Shown in pieces: positions 13,001-26,408 of a stretch of 64,000 bases of DNA; the first letter of the stretch is position 1, and each line of letters starts with the position of its first letter. The notes under the pieces are model-generated. The model was not told the origin of the DNA. It saw only the letters and a program-made list of their open reading frames with translations, and did not search any database. The stretch spans positions 11,580,558 through 11,644,557 of the forward strand of contig OW028575.1 of NCBI GenBank assembly GCA_932294295.1. Reading direction: 5' to 3'. This DNA comes from Alitta virens (lineage: Eukaryota; Annelida; Polychaeta; Phyllodocida; Nereididae). The position numbers and the translations under genes were made by a program.

Positions 13001-16000
13001 TTGGTGAAAACATGCTGTAATGACACTAGACAGTCCCTGCAAACTATTTTTAGTACTTTCTGGGGGGAAGGTCAGTTTTTAGATGGATTTAAGGAGTATC
13101 ATGCATATAATTTTAACTTTAAAATAAATGCAAAATTGTGGGGGAGAAAACACTTGTATGCTCTCCAAAGAATAAAATGCAAATATTTTGGTACGGATGA
13201 CTTATTTGACTAACGGACTAACTTTTGAGCTGATTGATTCATTTATGATGACCAACCTTCAATCAACCTTCAATCCAGTAGCATTTATGCCATATTAAAA
13301 AAAAAACAATCCGTTCTTATTAAACCTTAAATACAATTCACTGTTCATAGATACTAGCTTGTTATATTAATTTACTTGTTCACCTCCCACACATTTGAGA
13401 AGCAGGATATTACAATTTAGAGGCATGGAGTATGGAAGGGGGGGGGGGGGAGGGGATGGATTCAAATGGCGCATTTAGTTTTAGGAGTAGTGGGTGTGGT
13501 TTAAGCGAGCGGCCTGCTCTTGTATATTGCCAAATAATAGCTCACTTTTCACTGTGGGGCTTCCAGTTGTGCACCAGGTGGTCACGGGTGGAGTCCACAC
13601 AAATCCTGTTCATATTCACTTTTGGGAGAACAGCAGCAGGGATGAGGATGTTATTTGCTCAGCATCTATCCGCTTCATGGCATGGATGGTATTTTGAAAC
13701 ATCCAAAGTGGGTCTAAAGTAAGTAGAAAACTGGAATAGAAACCAAATATTTTGAAGAGACAATGAAAATGATCAGGAAAGGAGACTTTATTGGTAATCA
13801 TCCTCAAATGACATATTTATTTGCATTGCAGACTTTTTGAGAAAGACAGAACTACAAATGCATAGCTGATGTATTTATATTTTAGGCAGAATGATTCATA
13901 ATAGCCTGATCAACTGATACATTGCTTGTATATTTGCATACACTCGTGCAGATGAAAGTTAATTTGTCATTAGTGCATTTATTGGAAACAAATATGAATG
14001 AATTAGTTGAAAACGGCATAGCTCAATGAAACAAAACCAATACATTTTTGGGTAATGCATGTTTGTTTATAGTCTATAGAAAAACAGAAGGATGACTAGA
14101 TTTACATAAAAGCAAGATTTGGAGAGTGATAGAGAATACTGACATATCCTATATGAACATTGAAGGAATTGACTGACCAACTTACGCACTAAACAGGATC
14201 CTTGTCTGGGTTAAACAGGATTCTTGTCTGGGATTTGTTTTGGCAGCCTAACATATCACATGGACGTACGTCCATGCATATCAGCATAGTTTTTATCCTC
14301 ATATCAGTGCAAAGCTTCATATCATTGTTAATTATCTCTATCAGCAGCTATCAGGTCTTTTTGTATTGCATAATCTGTTTGATATCTGTAAATTGAGTGT
14401 AATGGTTAATATAAGGAAATGTATCCTGTGTTACAGCAAAGTTTTAAATGGTTGACAAAGTTGTTTGAATTGTACGATGTGATAATTGACAATGTAGGGA
14501 AGCTTAGATTGTATCTCCATGTTTAGATATAGATTTAATACAAGTCCTGACGAGTACCAATCATGCACAGATGAGTAGGAAATATTTCTTTGTTTTAATC
14601 ATATTTCCTTATTTAATCTTCTGTCGAATTTCCTTGTTATAATCGCAGACACTTGTTAATGTAAATAATTACTGTAAATTGTGCTGTCTCAATGCAATCA
14701 GTCTGGAGCTTAATCAACTTTATATGACAAACTGCCATATTTAGATGAGATGATGAGGCCTGGGAGTCCTCGCCATGTTAGCTCATGGGACACAATTCTG
14801 TGTGAATGTGGTCTATCACTTATAGATGCCTAGCAATAAGCCCTGTCCATTTAATGCCTCATGCATAGTTCACAACATATCCTAATGCATTTCTGAGTGA
14901 AGGGGAAATGTGGCATGAGGACCTTGATTTCACATATGTTTTCATTCATTATTACATTTGTTTTACATGTTGTTGTGTTGCCTTTCTTAAATCTGCATGT
15001 ATAGTCAACTGAAATAGTTCTCCCCCATCCCCCAAACCTCCTTTTTTTCCAATTTGGACAATTTGCAAACTAAGTATCTTCCTAATCGCTCTTAAAACTA
15101 CCCTTCTAGGAAGACCTCATTGAAGAACAAAGGATTGTTTTATTGGAAGTTTCAAAATATATGTCTAAAGCTATTTTTGATTATATGATTAGGAATGCTG
15201 AATAGATAAACATTAAATATGTTGCTCTTTGTTGCAGAGTTTGTATCTTGGCCCAGTCAAAAATCACGGGAGAGAAGAACAATTTGACAAATTCATGAAA
15301 CCTTTCCTTGGAGGAGACAGAGTTGGATGTTTCGCACTTAGTGAGCCTGGTATGTTATCGTTGTATTTTTGTGATTGCCATGTTTACATTTGATTTTGGC
15401 ATTTATGATTGTCTCCTATTTACATCATCGGCTAAATGATTGACTGCTAATTCAGTTTGACTATTCTCAGTATTCTTGTCCAGATGTTGGAAAGCCTAGG
15501 AATACTAAAAGTTGTGCCTTAAGTGTTCAGTTTCTGCATTTTGTTGCTGTGGTGCTCTGCTCAAATTGAGCCAATTAGAAGTATTAGAAGTATCATGTAG
15601 AAGGAGGTGGACGATTGTAGTGCCCCCCAGTGGAAATTAAGATACTTCCTGTTTTCGGTAGTTCATTTTTATTTAACTGAATGAGGTTTATCAGTGCTGA
15701 TGATATATCTATCAATAGAAGATTGTCATGGTTATTTATGATTCCTTGCACAGGTAATGGCAGTGATGCTGGTGCGGCCTCCACCACGGCCACCCTCGAA
15801 GGTAACGAGTGGGTTCTAAATGGTACAAAGAGTTGGATCACCAATGGTTACGAAGCGGAGGCCACTGTGGTAAGTTCCAATTGGATTTGTTGTGGACATT
15901 AGAATGCGTCGACATGACAGAAAGGCCACAAAACATTGTTATTTAGGAATCTTATTGAAGTTGTCAGTTTCATTCATGTAATATCATAAGCTGGACAATT

Positions 16001-19000
16001 TTTTTGTATATTTTGAAACTTATACCCTTATGAAAATTTTTTTGTACTGGTCAAATATCTGTGGTGTTTTTTTAATCTGATAAACACTTTAACCAAGGCT
16101 GGTATGGAACAGTGTATGAATTTTTGTAATACCACCATGGTTTACTTACTTTTTCGAAGTATAGAAGTATGAAAAAATTGTTTTTGTTAAGGTGGTCAAT
16201 GGATTGAATTGAATACATTTGCCTTACAGGTTTTTGCTACCACTGATAGATCAATGAAACATAAGGTGAGAACATATGATATTATGCATTGCTTGTGCAC
16301 TTTAGATACTAATATTACTTAAATACTAGTATTACTGTAAATGCTGAATGCAATGACAGGTGGGAGTTGTCTGAATGATTTCAAGAGTATGTGCAATAAC
16401 TAAATGAACCTGTATACGAGTTAATCAAAATACTTCTCATAGATAGAAATGCTTTTCAGTTAATTGAGTTAAGGTGAATGATATGGCGGTTTATCTAATT
16501 TAATATTGTACAATATAGTGCTATATATAACCAAACAAGAAGCTGGGATAAATTACTAATTAAAAAATCTGTAAAAACAGTATGCGATGTTCAGTATTGG
16601 ATATAATAAACCTTCCAATTGGAACTTCTCTGTCCGGAATAATTAATTGAATAATGACAGATGGATTGTATGCCATGCCATTTATAATCACACGTACACT
16701 CAAATGCGTCCTTCATCAAAATTATAACTAAATACTGCATCCTACTCCCTGGAACTGTCTGTTGTTATAGCATGCAATAGGCTAGATTAAATAGACATTC
16801 CCAACCTCTAAAAAGGTTAGAACCGTGTACATGTGCAATTGTACTAATTGAGGTTAATGCTGAATTGCTGAATGATTCAAATTCATGTAGGTAATTTTAA
16901 TGCAGTTGTCTTAACGGTAAAATTCACTACTATAATAGTTCATGTGTATTTGAGTAGTTCACATGAGCAAGCTCAGTCTGTGTACAACAAATTTAGAGCT
17001 TGTGGAAGACAAACGTAAAGAATGAAATAATTGATAATATATCTGAATATATATGCGTGAAGTGGTGCTTATTTAAGATACAATAGGATAATGTTGAAAT
17101 TTTAAAGCAACTAACTGTCCTGTTAAGTCCAAAAGTTAGCAGGTTATACGATTATTTTTCTCTTGTCTCATAAAATGCTAAATTTTCTAATCCTGTAGGG
17201 GATTAGTGCATTTTTAGTCCCGATGCCTGTGGATGGACTCACGCTTGGCAAAAAGGAAGACAAACTTGGAATAAAGGCATCGTCAACGTGTCAGCTAATT
17301 TTTGAAAACTGTTGCATTCCAAAAGAAAACCTCTTGGGAGAATTAGGAGATGGATTTAAGATTGCCATGGTAATGTATTCTGGAATTTATTTGCACCTTT
17401 GCATTTGTGTGTATATTCACTAATTACTGTTTTATGATATCTTGATTATCATGCGGTTCATTAATTTTGAATTTCAGAAAACCCTAGATGCTGGACGTAT
17501 AGGTATCGCTTCTCAAGCTCTTGGCATTGGACAGGTATTCCTCTCTGTTATTATAATTCATTATCACTAAGTAACACCGGCGGAAGGGTTAGTCAAATCA
17601 GAGTCAAAATAATCCAATTATTTAATGTTCATATGCAAATGATTTACTAAATATGATCTGCATATTATAGAGGTCCCATTGGGACCTGCGTGCAGTAGCT
17701 ACTGTACTCTACCCCACCCTAACCTAACCTACCCTACTGTACTATACTATACTATACTATACTATACTATACTATACTATACTATGCTAAGTAGTTTTGT
17801 TAAAATGGCTTCATTTGCAATAAATTTATATGGCATGGAAGAGGCGCAGTATCTTTATAAATGTAGTGATCCTGTATCTTTTTTTGTTTTCAGGCTGCAT
17901 TGGATTGTGCTGTTGCTTATGCAAATGACAGAAAAGCTTTCGGATCACCGATTGCAAAACTGCAGGCAGTTCAGGTAAGTGACGACGTATAAGGAATTAT
18001 TTAGTTGTGATAAGGTGCAAAACAAGATTAATGATCTAGTACGTAAGTATTTGCACATTTCCTCTGTAAGGTGCATGAAATAATAGATAAATTGGTGCTG
18101 CCTGGTAGTAGACCACCTTGTCAAAAATGGTGTGCATTAACTTGTCTTACCATCTTATCAGTACATCTGCCTTTGACAGTGATAGAAGCTGATTACAGAC
18201 CCAAGACTAAATACTTGATCAATGTGAAATATAAAATTTGCACATCTTTTTGCTATGTTATACTTCACAGATGAAACTCGCAGATATGGCTCTAAGACTT
18301 GAAGGATCTCGACTTCTGACTTGGAGGGCGGCCACATTCAAAGACCGAGGCTTACCTTACTCGAAAGTAGGTTCATTCTGAATAAACATAGCAAAAATAG
18401 GCTTGGTGAATTTGAGAAATTTGAGACATTTCTTGTTCTGTAATTTGGTGTAACAAATGAATAACACTTAATGTGCTTCACATTCTAAGAGTATTTGGCC
18501 CAATACAGTGACCTTGCAGGGTCTTTAGAAAATTTGTCAAAATACACCAGTCTGAGTCAATTGTAAGTGAAACTGAAAAATAATAAACTAAGTCACGAGT
18601 ACTCCATTGTGGGAAGTTAAAATCATATTTGTGGCTTTTTTTCTTTTTGAATTTAAACAAATTATTTGTAATTTTACAGGAAGCTGCAATGGCAAAGCTG
18701 TCTGCTTCGGAAGCTGCTACATACATATCACATCAGGTTGGTAATGACCTCACCACTTGAAAGAATTTCTTTTAATTGATAAATAATCTAACTTTGTTTG
18801 CCAATTAAGTATAAAATTATGTAGTAGACCTATTGCCATAGACAGCCACTGCTACTTAAACTTTGAATGTAGTAATCTATTTCATAATTGTGTGCTTGCA
18901 GGCTATTCAAATCTTAGGTGGAATGGGTTACGTGACAGACATGCCGGCAGAACGCCATTACAGAGACGCCAGAATAACAGAAATCTACGAGGGCACGAGC

Positions 19001-19054
19001 GAGATCCAGAGACTAGTTATAGCAGCTAATTTGTTAAAGGAGTATGCTAGTTAA
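10065..19054 (+). CDS. ACADS: Short-chain acyl-CoA dehydrogenase, mitochondrial (12 exons)
   Basis: FAD enzyme of the mitochondrial matrix that oxidises butyryl-CoA in the first step of short-chain beta-oxidation, passing electrons to ETF. Exons: 10065-10116, 10859-11001, 12095-12244, 15238-15349, 15754-15869, 16230-16265, 17199-17369, 17478-17534, 17894-17974, 18271-18366, 18680-18736, 18902-19054. They sum to 1224 nt (407 aa plus stop); human SCAD is 412 aa. The N-terminus is Arg/Ser-rich without acidic residues, as in a matrix targeting peptide. Acyl-CoA dehydrogenase signature 1 ([13 protein letters not shown]) starts near residue 148 and is split by intron 4. Near the C-terminus come QILGGMGYV and [10 protein letters not shown], whose Glu387 matches the catalytic base. 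[13 protein letters not shown] and [12 protein letters not shown] match SCAD rather than MCAD. All introns are GT-AG. The last 30 coding bases are also the start of the downstream tandem repeats. Confidence 0.96.
11114..11409. mobile_element. Tc1/mariner-type MITE with TA target duplication
   Basis: The element spans 11116-11407 with TA at 11114-11115 and 11408-11409. Its terminal inverted repeats of about 42 bp begin CACTCGGCGACAGTGA on the left; the right end, reverse-complemented, begins CACTCGGCAACAGTGA. The interior is mostly a 101-bp tandem duplication. There is no ORF. It lies in ACADS intron 2. TA duplication and TIR shape support the superfamily; the autonomous partner is not in the window. 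Confidence 0.75.
11186..11388 (+). repeat. 101-bp tandem duplication inside the MITE
   Basis: Two adjacent copies, starting AACACCGAGAATGATAC at 11186 and 11287, differ at only a few positions (for example GTGCATAAT against GTGTATAAT). The duplication is confined to the MITE. Confidence 0.85.
12245..15237. other. Long ACADS intron 3, no gene seen
   Basis: A 3.0-kb intron with no recognisable coding exon or transposon. It holds a short near-palindrome at about 12586-12611 (TCTATCGGTGG and its inverse) and a run of 13 G at 13438-13450. Open frames here have no family features. Confidence 0.6.
17741..17785 (+). repeat. (ACTAT)n microsatellite
   Basis: Nine perfect ACTAT units in ACADS intron 8, preceded by degenerate CCTAAC/CCTACC units from about 17710. 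Confidence 0.95.
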
Positions 19055-22031
19055 TAAGAATTCTTATATAGCTATTTACTGATGGGAGTTTAATATTAAT
19101 CAGGATGACAGACCAGTAAGATTCTCTTGAGGCCATGTGTTTTCCCCCTGTGGCAAAGTAAACATTGCACTCTGAGAAGTCCTGGGTGGTCCACTGGTAA
19201 AAAAAACATGGTGTACCTAATTTTTAAATCATGACGCTAGCAATGCAATTTTATTGGTGTGAATGTGAGTTGAAAGTCAGAATAGATTATTGAGTAAGTT
19301 ATTAAAATTGTTTGAATGCTATATGATGTAATGTGTATGTATGAAACACCTATAATTTTATATTTATAATTAAAGTCTAAGAGCTCTTTTTCACTGATGT
19401 TTCTTAAATATCTTCTGGATGCAATTGTATCTAGACAAGTGGCCTTGTGTTAAAGGTGCTCTCCTCTTCCCGGTTTCTTTTCATGTCATAGGAACTCGTT
19501 ATGAGCTAAATTTCAGTTCATTGCATGATAATATTATATTGTACTTTTTAATGTGTATTGCCTTGCAATTGGCATGCAAGCTAAATATGTTTGCTTAAAT
19601 AAGTTTGATTGGTATGCGATTTTTCAACTTTTCAAATGCACTGGCATGACCAAGTTGCCAATTATAAATACCTCTGTCAATTTGCTGCATTTGGTAACTT
19701 TCAAACCAAAAGCTGTTGAAGACTAATCAGTAGCTCAGTAAGTAGGAATTTTGATGTATATGTCCAGGTATGTTATTTTACACTATTAAAAGGTCTCAAA
19801 CCTCATGGCCTGTGATTCTCATCAAAAGTATGGCATATTCATTTAGTGTGTGTTTTGTAGTTGTGAATATTCCAACTGGATCATAAGTAGAGGGCAGCCT
19901 GAGATGCTTCTTCTATTACAATCTTAGCAAATTATCACTGCAAATTCTGCAAGCTTGTAAGTGCTTGTAATGCACGTATGTTCTCTACAAATATGCCTGC
20001 TGCGGAACAAGTGTGATTTATTTGAATCATTCCAAATTCTCCGAATTATCTATGATCCATGGCAAATTTTTGGAAACTAGCTGCTGACATTTTAATTGGT
20101 CTTGACAGTCATGGCCTGTGATTCTCATCAAAATTATAGTAGTTTCATGTGGATAGAATGATTGCTTGGTGGATAAACTACCCTTGCCTGCTTGTAAAGG
20201 CAATTGTTTGGAGAGTGTTATTATACACTGAAAAAAGAAAATTAAATTTTAAAAGGTCCCGTCCATAAGGCCTGTGAATATCATCGAACTGATGTTTTCT
20301 TCCAAGGTTTCAGGGAAGCAAATTGTATCTTTTTTAGTAGGACCACACTGGTGTCATGTGTAAAAAACGAGATGCACCTTGGGTTCTTTTATGAAAAGGT
20401 CTTGACCCATGTGACCTGTGTCATTAAAATACATTGTATTACTTTTAATTCCCTATGGTGAGAGCCAGATTATCAAGAAATTTGTTTTGATTTTTGAAAG
20501 GGTCATGTCCTTAAGGCCTGTGAATTTCATCATATTCATTATGTTATGCATGTACCTCTTTGGTGTGATATTTTTCATTCTGATATCTTTTCTGTTTACC
20601 TTCATGGCTGGTACAGGACTCTAAATCACAGAATTACTGCAAGACCTCCATAATTTGGGTTCCGACCTCCATAATTTGGGTTCCGATTCATGCTATCATT
20701 TTGATAGGTCTTAACTGTTTCAGCCTTGATACTCTGATGTTTTTAGGAATGGTAGTGTTACTGGACAGTAATATTTTGCAATAGTAACACTAATTTCTCC
20801 ATTTGCAAGACTGCTTTCTTGATATTACTGATTTGAGGAATAAATGGAAATCCTGTTAACATTTGAAATGGCTCTGCGTGACATGTTACAACTACTCTCA
20901 GTGAACTTTTAATAGTTTGTTCATTCTAAACAATTTTTTTGTTGTTGTGTTGTTGCTTACTGATTATACTCTAGAGTGTTATATCATACCTTCTCTGTAT
21001 GAAAGCACGTCTTCCTACTACTTTTGGATAGCAAGTTTGACTAAACTAAGTGAGCCAGCCTCCATTGTAGTCAGTATCTTCCAGGTGATACCTTTTCTGT
21101 ATGGAAGCATGTCTTCCTACTACTTTGGGATACTTCGGTTTATAAAACGAATAGAGCAGACTTCTATTAGTGTCTACTAATATCGTCTAGGTCCAGTTTT
21201 TAAAACCCGCATCGTGATTGCACCTTCGTACTGCCCTTGTTAACAAGGCATTATCATTGCACTGTTTGGTTTTCAAAATCAATGAGTCTGATTTCATCAT
21301 CTTACTAATCAGTCACAAGCAAAAGGACTGTCAGATGGTCAATTGCTTGTTCGTACCTAATACCCAGTAGTTCAGTGTGCATTCTGTACTCTTATGATAA
21401 TCTAGTATGATACACTGAAAAAAGAAAATTAAATTTTAAAAGGTCCCATCCATAAGGCTTGTGAATATCATCAAACTGATGTTATCTCCCAACTCTATCA
21501 TTATGTAGTAACCATTTCTCTTCTTGAAGGAAGATTATTGTTTGGATCCCATGAATGGATCTAAAAGCAATTCAGAAATGTTAACCATTCATAGATGGAG
21601 ATCATCAAGAAATAGCTACACCATTTATGGTCACTGATGACTTTGACATGACTAAGTTGATTAATTGGTAATGCCTTGTTCAATTTGCTGCATTTAGTCG
21701 TTTGCAAACCAAATGGTGTTGATTATACATTTATTAGGAGAATAAATGAGATATATGTAAGAGGATATTTCTGTCTCAGCTTCTTCCGTGATGGGTGGTT
21801 GACATCTAGTGTTTGTTGTTCTCCTTGTAGCATCATTACCTACAGCATCTTAGTTAGAGGTCAAGTTTGCAGTGGAATTTTCCCTATTGGAATGTATATT
21901 ATTTGTACTTGTTAAAATGGTACACACTTCATGGCCTTTGATACTCATCATAAGTATGACATTTTCTTTTGTGTGTATTTTACAGTTGTCAACAGTTTTC
22001 TTTAAATGGTCATGACAGCCTGTGATTCTCT
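19025..22031 (+). repeat. Tandem repeat copy 1, short form (3007 bp), starts in the ACADS last exon
   Basis: The unit begins at GCTAATTTGTTAAAGG, 30 bases before the end of the ACADS coding region, and runs to GTGATTCTC at 22030. It then joins directly (with one extra T) to a second copy of the same GCTAATTTG sequence. It holds the real ACADS stop and 3'UTR plus about 2.7 kb of downstream DNA. Inside it are a roughly 102-bp internal duplication (about 20987-21190) and scattered degenerate copies of GGTC...GGCCTGTGA...CATCA. The short open frames are not convincing genes. Confidence 0.9.
19369..19374 (+). promoter_or_regulatory. Candidate poly(A) signal of ACADS (ATTAAA)
   Basis: ATTAAA about 315 bases past the ACADS stop. 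The same site recurs in every downstream copy of the repeat. Confidence 0.45.
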
Positions 22032-25000
22032 GCTAATTTGTTAAAGGAGTATGCTAGTTAATAAGAATTCTTATATAGCTATTTACTGATGGGAGTTTAA
22101 TATTAATCAGGATGACAGACCAGTAAGATTCTCTTGAGGCCATGTGTTTTCCCCCTGTGGCAAAGTAAACATTGCACTCTGAGAAGTCCTGGGTGGTCCA
22201 CTGGTAAAAAAAACATGGTGTACCTAATTTTTAAATCATGACGCTAGCAATGCAATTTTATTGGTGTGAATGTGAGTTGAAAGTCAGAATAGATTATTGA
22301 GTAAGTTATTAAAATTGTTTGAATGCTATATGATGTAATGTGTATGTATGAAACACCTATAATTTTATATTTATAATTAAAGTCTAAGAGCTCTTTTTCA
22401 CTGATGTTTCTTAAATATCTTCTGGATGCAATTGTATCTAGACAAGTGGCCTTGTGTTAAAGGTGCTCTCCTCTTCCCGGTTTCTTTTCATGTCATAGGA
22501 ACTCGTTATGAGCTAAATTTCAGTTCATTGCATGATAATATTATATTGTACTTTTTAATGTGTATTGCCTTGCAATTGGCATGCAAGCTAAATATGTTTG
22601 CTTAAATAAGTTTGATTGGTATGCGATTTTTCAACTTTTCAAATGCACTGGCATGACCAAGTTGCCAATTATAAATACCTCTGTCAATTTGCTGCATTTG
22701 GTAACTTTCAAACCAAAAGCTGTTGAAGACTAATCAGTAGCTCAGTAAGTAGGAATTTTGATGTATATGTCCAGGTATGTTATTTTACACTATTAAAAGG
22801 TCTCAAACCTCATGGCCTGTGATTCTCATCAAAAGTATGGCATATTCATTTAGTGTGTGTTTTGTAGTTGTGAATATTCCAACTGGATCATAAGTAGAGG
22901 GCAGCCTGAGATGCTTCTTCTATTACAATCTTAGCAAATTATCACTGCAAATTCTGCAAGCTTGTAAGTGCTTGTAATGCACGTATGTTCTCTACAAATA
23001 TGCCTGCTGCGGAACAAGTGTGATTTATTTGAATCATTCCAAATTCTCCGAATTATCTATGATCCGTGGCAAAGTTTTGGAAACTAGCTGCTGACATTTT
23101 AATTGGTCTTGACAGTCATGGCCTGTGATTCTCATCAAAATTATAGTAGTTTCATGTGGATAGAATGATTGCTTGGTGGATAAACTACCCTTGCCAGCTT
23201 GTAAAGGCAATTGTTTGGAGAGTGTTATTATACACTGAAAGAAGAAAATTAAATTTTAAAAGGTCCCGTCCATAAGGCCTGTGAATATCATCGAACTGAT
23301 GTTTTCTTCCAAGGTTTCAGGGAAGCAAATTGTATCTTTTTTAGTAGGACCACACTGGTGTCATGTGTAAAAAACGAGATGCACCTTGGGTTCTTTTATG
23401 AAAAGGTCTTGACCCATGTGACCTGTGTCATTAAAATACATTGTATTACTTTTAATTCCCTATGGTGAGAGCCAGATTATCAAGAAATTTGTTTTGATTT
23501 TTGAAAGGGTTATGTCCTTAAGGCCTGTGAATTTCATCATATTCATTATGTTATGCATGTACCTCTTTGGTGTGATATTTTCCATTCTGATATCTTTTCT
23601 GTTTACCTTCATGGCTGGTACAGGACTCTAAATCACAGAATTACTGCAAGACCTCCATAATTTGGGTTCCGACCTCCATAATTTGGGTTCCGATTCATGC
23701 TATCATTTTGATAGGTCTTAACTGTTTCAGCCTTGATACTTTGATGTTTTTAGGAATGGTAGTGTTACTGGACAGTAATATTTTGCAATAGTAACACTAA
23801 TTTCTCCATTTGCAAGACTTCTTTCTTGATATTACCGATTTGAGGAATGAATGGAAATCCTGTTAACATTTGAAATGGCTCTGCGTGACATATTACAACT
23901 ACTCTCAGTGAACTTTTAATAGTTTTTGTTCATTCTAAACAATTTTTTTTTTTGTTGTGTTGTTGCTTACTGATTATACTCTAGAGTGTTATATCATACC
24001 TTCTCTGTATGAAAGCACGTCTTCCTACTACTTTTGGATAGCAAGTTTGACTAAACTAATTGAGCCAGCCTCCATTGTAGTCAGTATCTTCCAGGTGATA
24101 CCTTTTCTGTATGGAAGCATGTCTTCCTACTACTTTGGGATACTTCGGTTTATAAAACGAATAGAGCAGACTTCTATTAGTGTCTACTACTATCGTCTAG
24201 GTCCAGTTTTTAAAACCCGCATCGTGATTGCACCTTCGTACTGCCCTTGTTAACAAGGCATTATCATTGCACTGTTTGGTTTTCAAAATCAATGAGTCTG
24301 ATTTCATCATCTTACTAATCAGTCACAAGCAAAAGGCCTGTCAGATGGTCAATTGCTTGTTCGTACCTAATACCCAGTAGTTCAGTGTGCATTTTGTACT
24401 CCTATGATAATCTAGTATGATACACTGAAAAAAGAAAATTAAATTTTAAAAGGTCCCATCCATAAGGCCTGTGAATATCATCAAACTGATGTTTTCTCCC
24501 AACTCTATGATCATGTATTAACCATTTCTCTTCTTGAAGGAAGATTATTGTTTGGATCCCATGAATGGATCTAAAAGCAATTCAGAAATGTTAACCATTC
24601 ATAGATGGAGATCATCAAGAAATAGCTACACCATTTATGGTCACTGATGACTTTGACATGACTAAGTTGATTAATTGGTAATGCCTTGTTCAATTTGCTG
24701 CATTTAGTCGTTTGCAAACCAAATGGTGTTGATTATACATTTATTAGGAGAATAAATGAGATATATGTAAGAGGATATTTCTGTCTCAGCTTCTTCCGTG
24801 ATGGGTGGTTGACATCTAGTGTTTGTTGTTCTCCTTGTAGCATCATTACCTACAGCATCTTAGTTAGAGGTCAGGTTTGCAGTGGAATTTTCCCTATTGG
24901 AATGTATATTATTTGTACTTGTTAAAATGGTACACACTTCATGGCCTTTGATACTCATCATAAGTATGACATTTTCTTTTGTGTGTATTTTACAGTTGTC

Positions 25001-25689
25001 AACAGTTTTCTTTAAATGGTCATGACAGCCTGTGATTCTCATAAGAAGGAAGTATTGTAGTTTCATTTGGATAGAATGATTGATTGTGGATAAACTTGCC
25101 CTTGCTAGCTTGTAAAGGCGATGTTTTGGAGAGTGTTATTATACACTGAAAAAATTAAATTTTAAAAAGGTCCCATCCTTAAGACCTGTGAATATCATCA
25201 AACTGATGTTTTCTCAAATGTTTTTGGGAAGCAAATTGTATCTTTGTTAGTAGGACCGCAGTGTTGACATGTGTATATGCACCTCAGCTTCTTTTCTGAA
25301 AAGGTCTGGACCATGTGACCTGTGAATGTCATTAAAATACATGTATTACTTTTAATTCCCTATGGTGAGAGCCAGATTATCCAGAAAATAATTTTAGTTT
25401 TTTGAAAGGGCCATGACCTTAAGGCCTGTGAATTTCATCAAATTCATTACGTTATGCAAGTATCTTATGTATTTTTCCTGTAACAGTCGTGGCTGGTCAG
25501 GGACATTTATTTCCCACCTCGATCACAAATTTACTGCGAGACCTCCAAATACTGTGTGATAGTAACCCAATTTCCCTTCACAACAAAAGCAAAACAAACA
25601 GCTATACTTTTTATAAACATTCTTAATTAACAATAATGTTTCCTGTGATATATAAATGGTACATAATTAGACTAATTGCACTCTTTAGC

Positions 25690-26408
25690 CTATTCGACAT
25701 CCACTGATATGTCCATTTTCTTCAGTTTATCTAGACATGCATTCAACAAACATTTTGGTTGGCCAAAATGTTGTAATCTGAATGAATACTTCAATTTTCT
25801 AAGATCGTTTCTTTATTTCCTCCATATCCATTTGTGCATCGGTCGTCAAACTTGCACTTTCTAACAACATAAGGTATCCAGTTGGCGTCAGGCAAACACA
25901 AACAAGATCCATATCAAATTTGTCAACCAATGTCTGACAAGCTTCCATCCATGTTCCTGGATATGTATCCATAACAGCAGTTAAAACCACATCGTTCTCT
26001 ATATTTTGGTCAATATCAGGATAATTGATATAAAACCTGATTGAAACCAACTTGGAGAAATCGTATGAAAATTGTTCAAATATTTCAGACATTGTACAAC
26101 CTTGATTCTTGAAGTATTTTTTAATCTGGTATCTCAATGACATATCATAGAAGTCACTCTGAAAAGGATAAATAAATCGACGTCAGAATGTTTGTTATTC
26201 CTTCCAGGTAACAAGGATAACCACCAGATATTATGGTGTAATAAATGTTATCATGGGTGTTCGCTATTTCATTTAGCGTGCCATAGAAACTTTACATTTT
26301 TTCAAACCTTTGTTTCTCCTTCTGGTGATGAACAACAATAGGTACCAATTTTTGTTTCATCGCATGACAGTTGATATGCTCTGAGGCTTTTTGCCATGTT
26401 TCATCACC
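25690..26408 (-). pseudogene. Duplicated gene fragment, unrecognised (copy 2)
   Basis: Two exon-like blocks on the minus strand. Block 1 (26408-26308) follows a CAG acceptor and encodes ETWQKASEHINCHAMK and more before a GTTTGA donor. Block 2 (26158-25690) follows a TTTTCAG acceptor and encodes MSLRYQIKKYF and later TYPGTWMEACQTLVDKF. The frame is broken near 25805 by loss of 2 bp compared with the older copy at 47848, which reads on to a later stop. A further coding-like stretch lies upstream (about 27004-26640). I do not recognise the family. Splice-like borders suggest a real gene captured and then decaying. Confidence 0.5.

Noticed and set aside
20917..21180. Hydrophobic 87-108 aa frame with an internal repeat (SYYFW, SYYFG)
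   Set aside because: The protein repeat simply reflects a ~102-bp DNA duplication; there is no start conservation or family match.
21676..21915. 79-aa plus-strand open frame repeated in each unit
   Set aside because: It is conserved only because the DNA was recently duplicated. It has no domain, the composition follows AT-rich DNA, and the oldest copy does not keep it.
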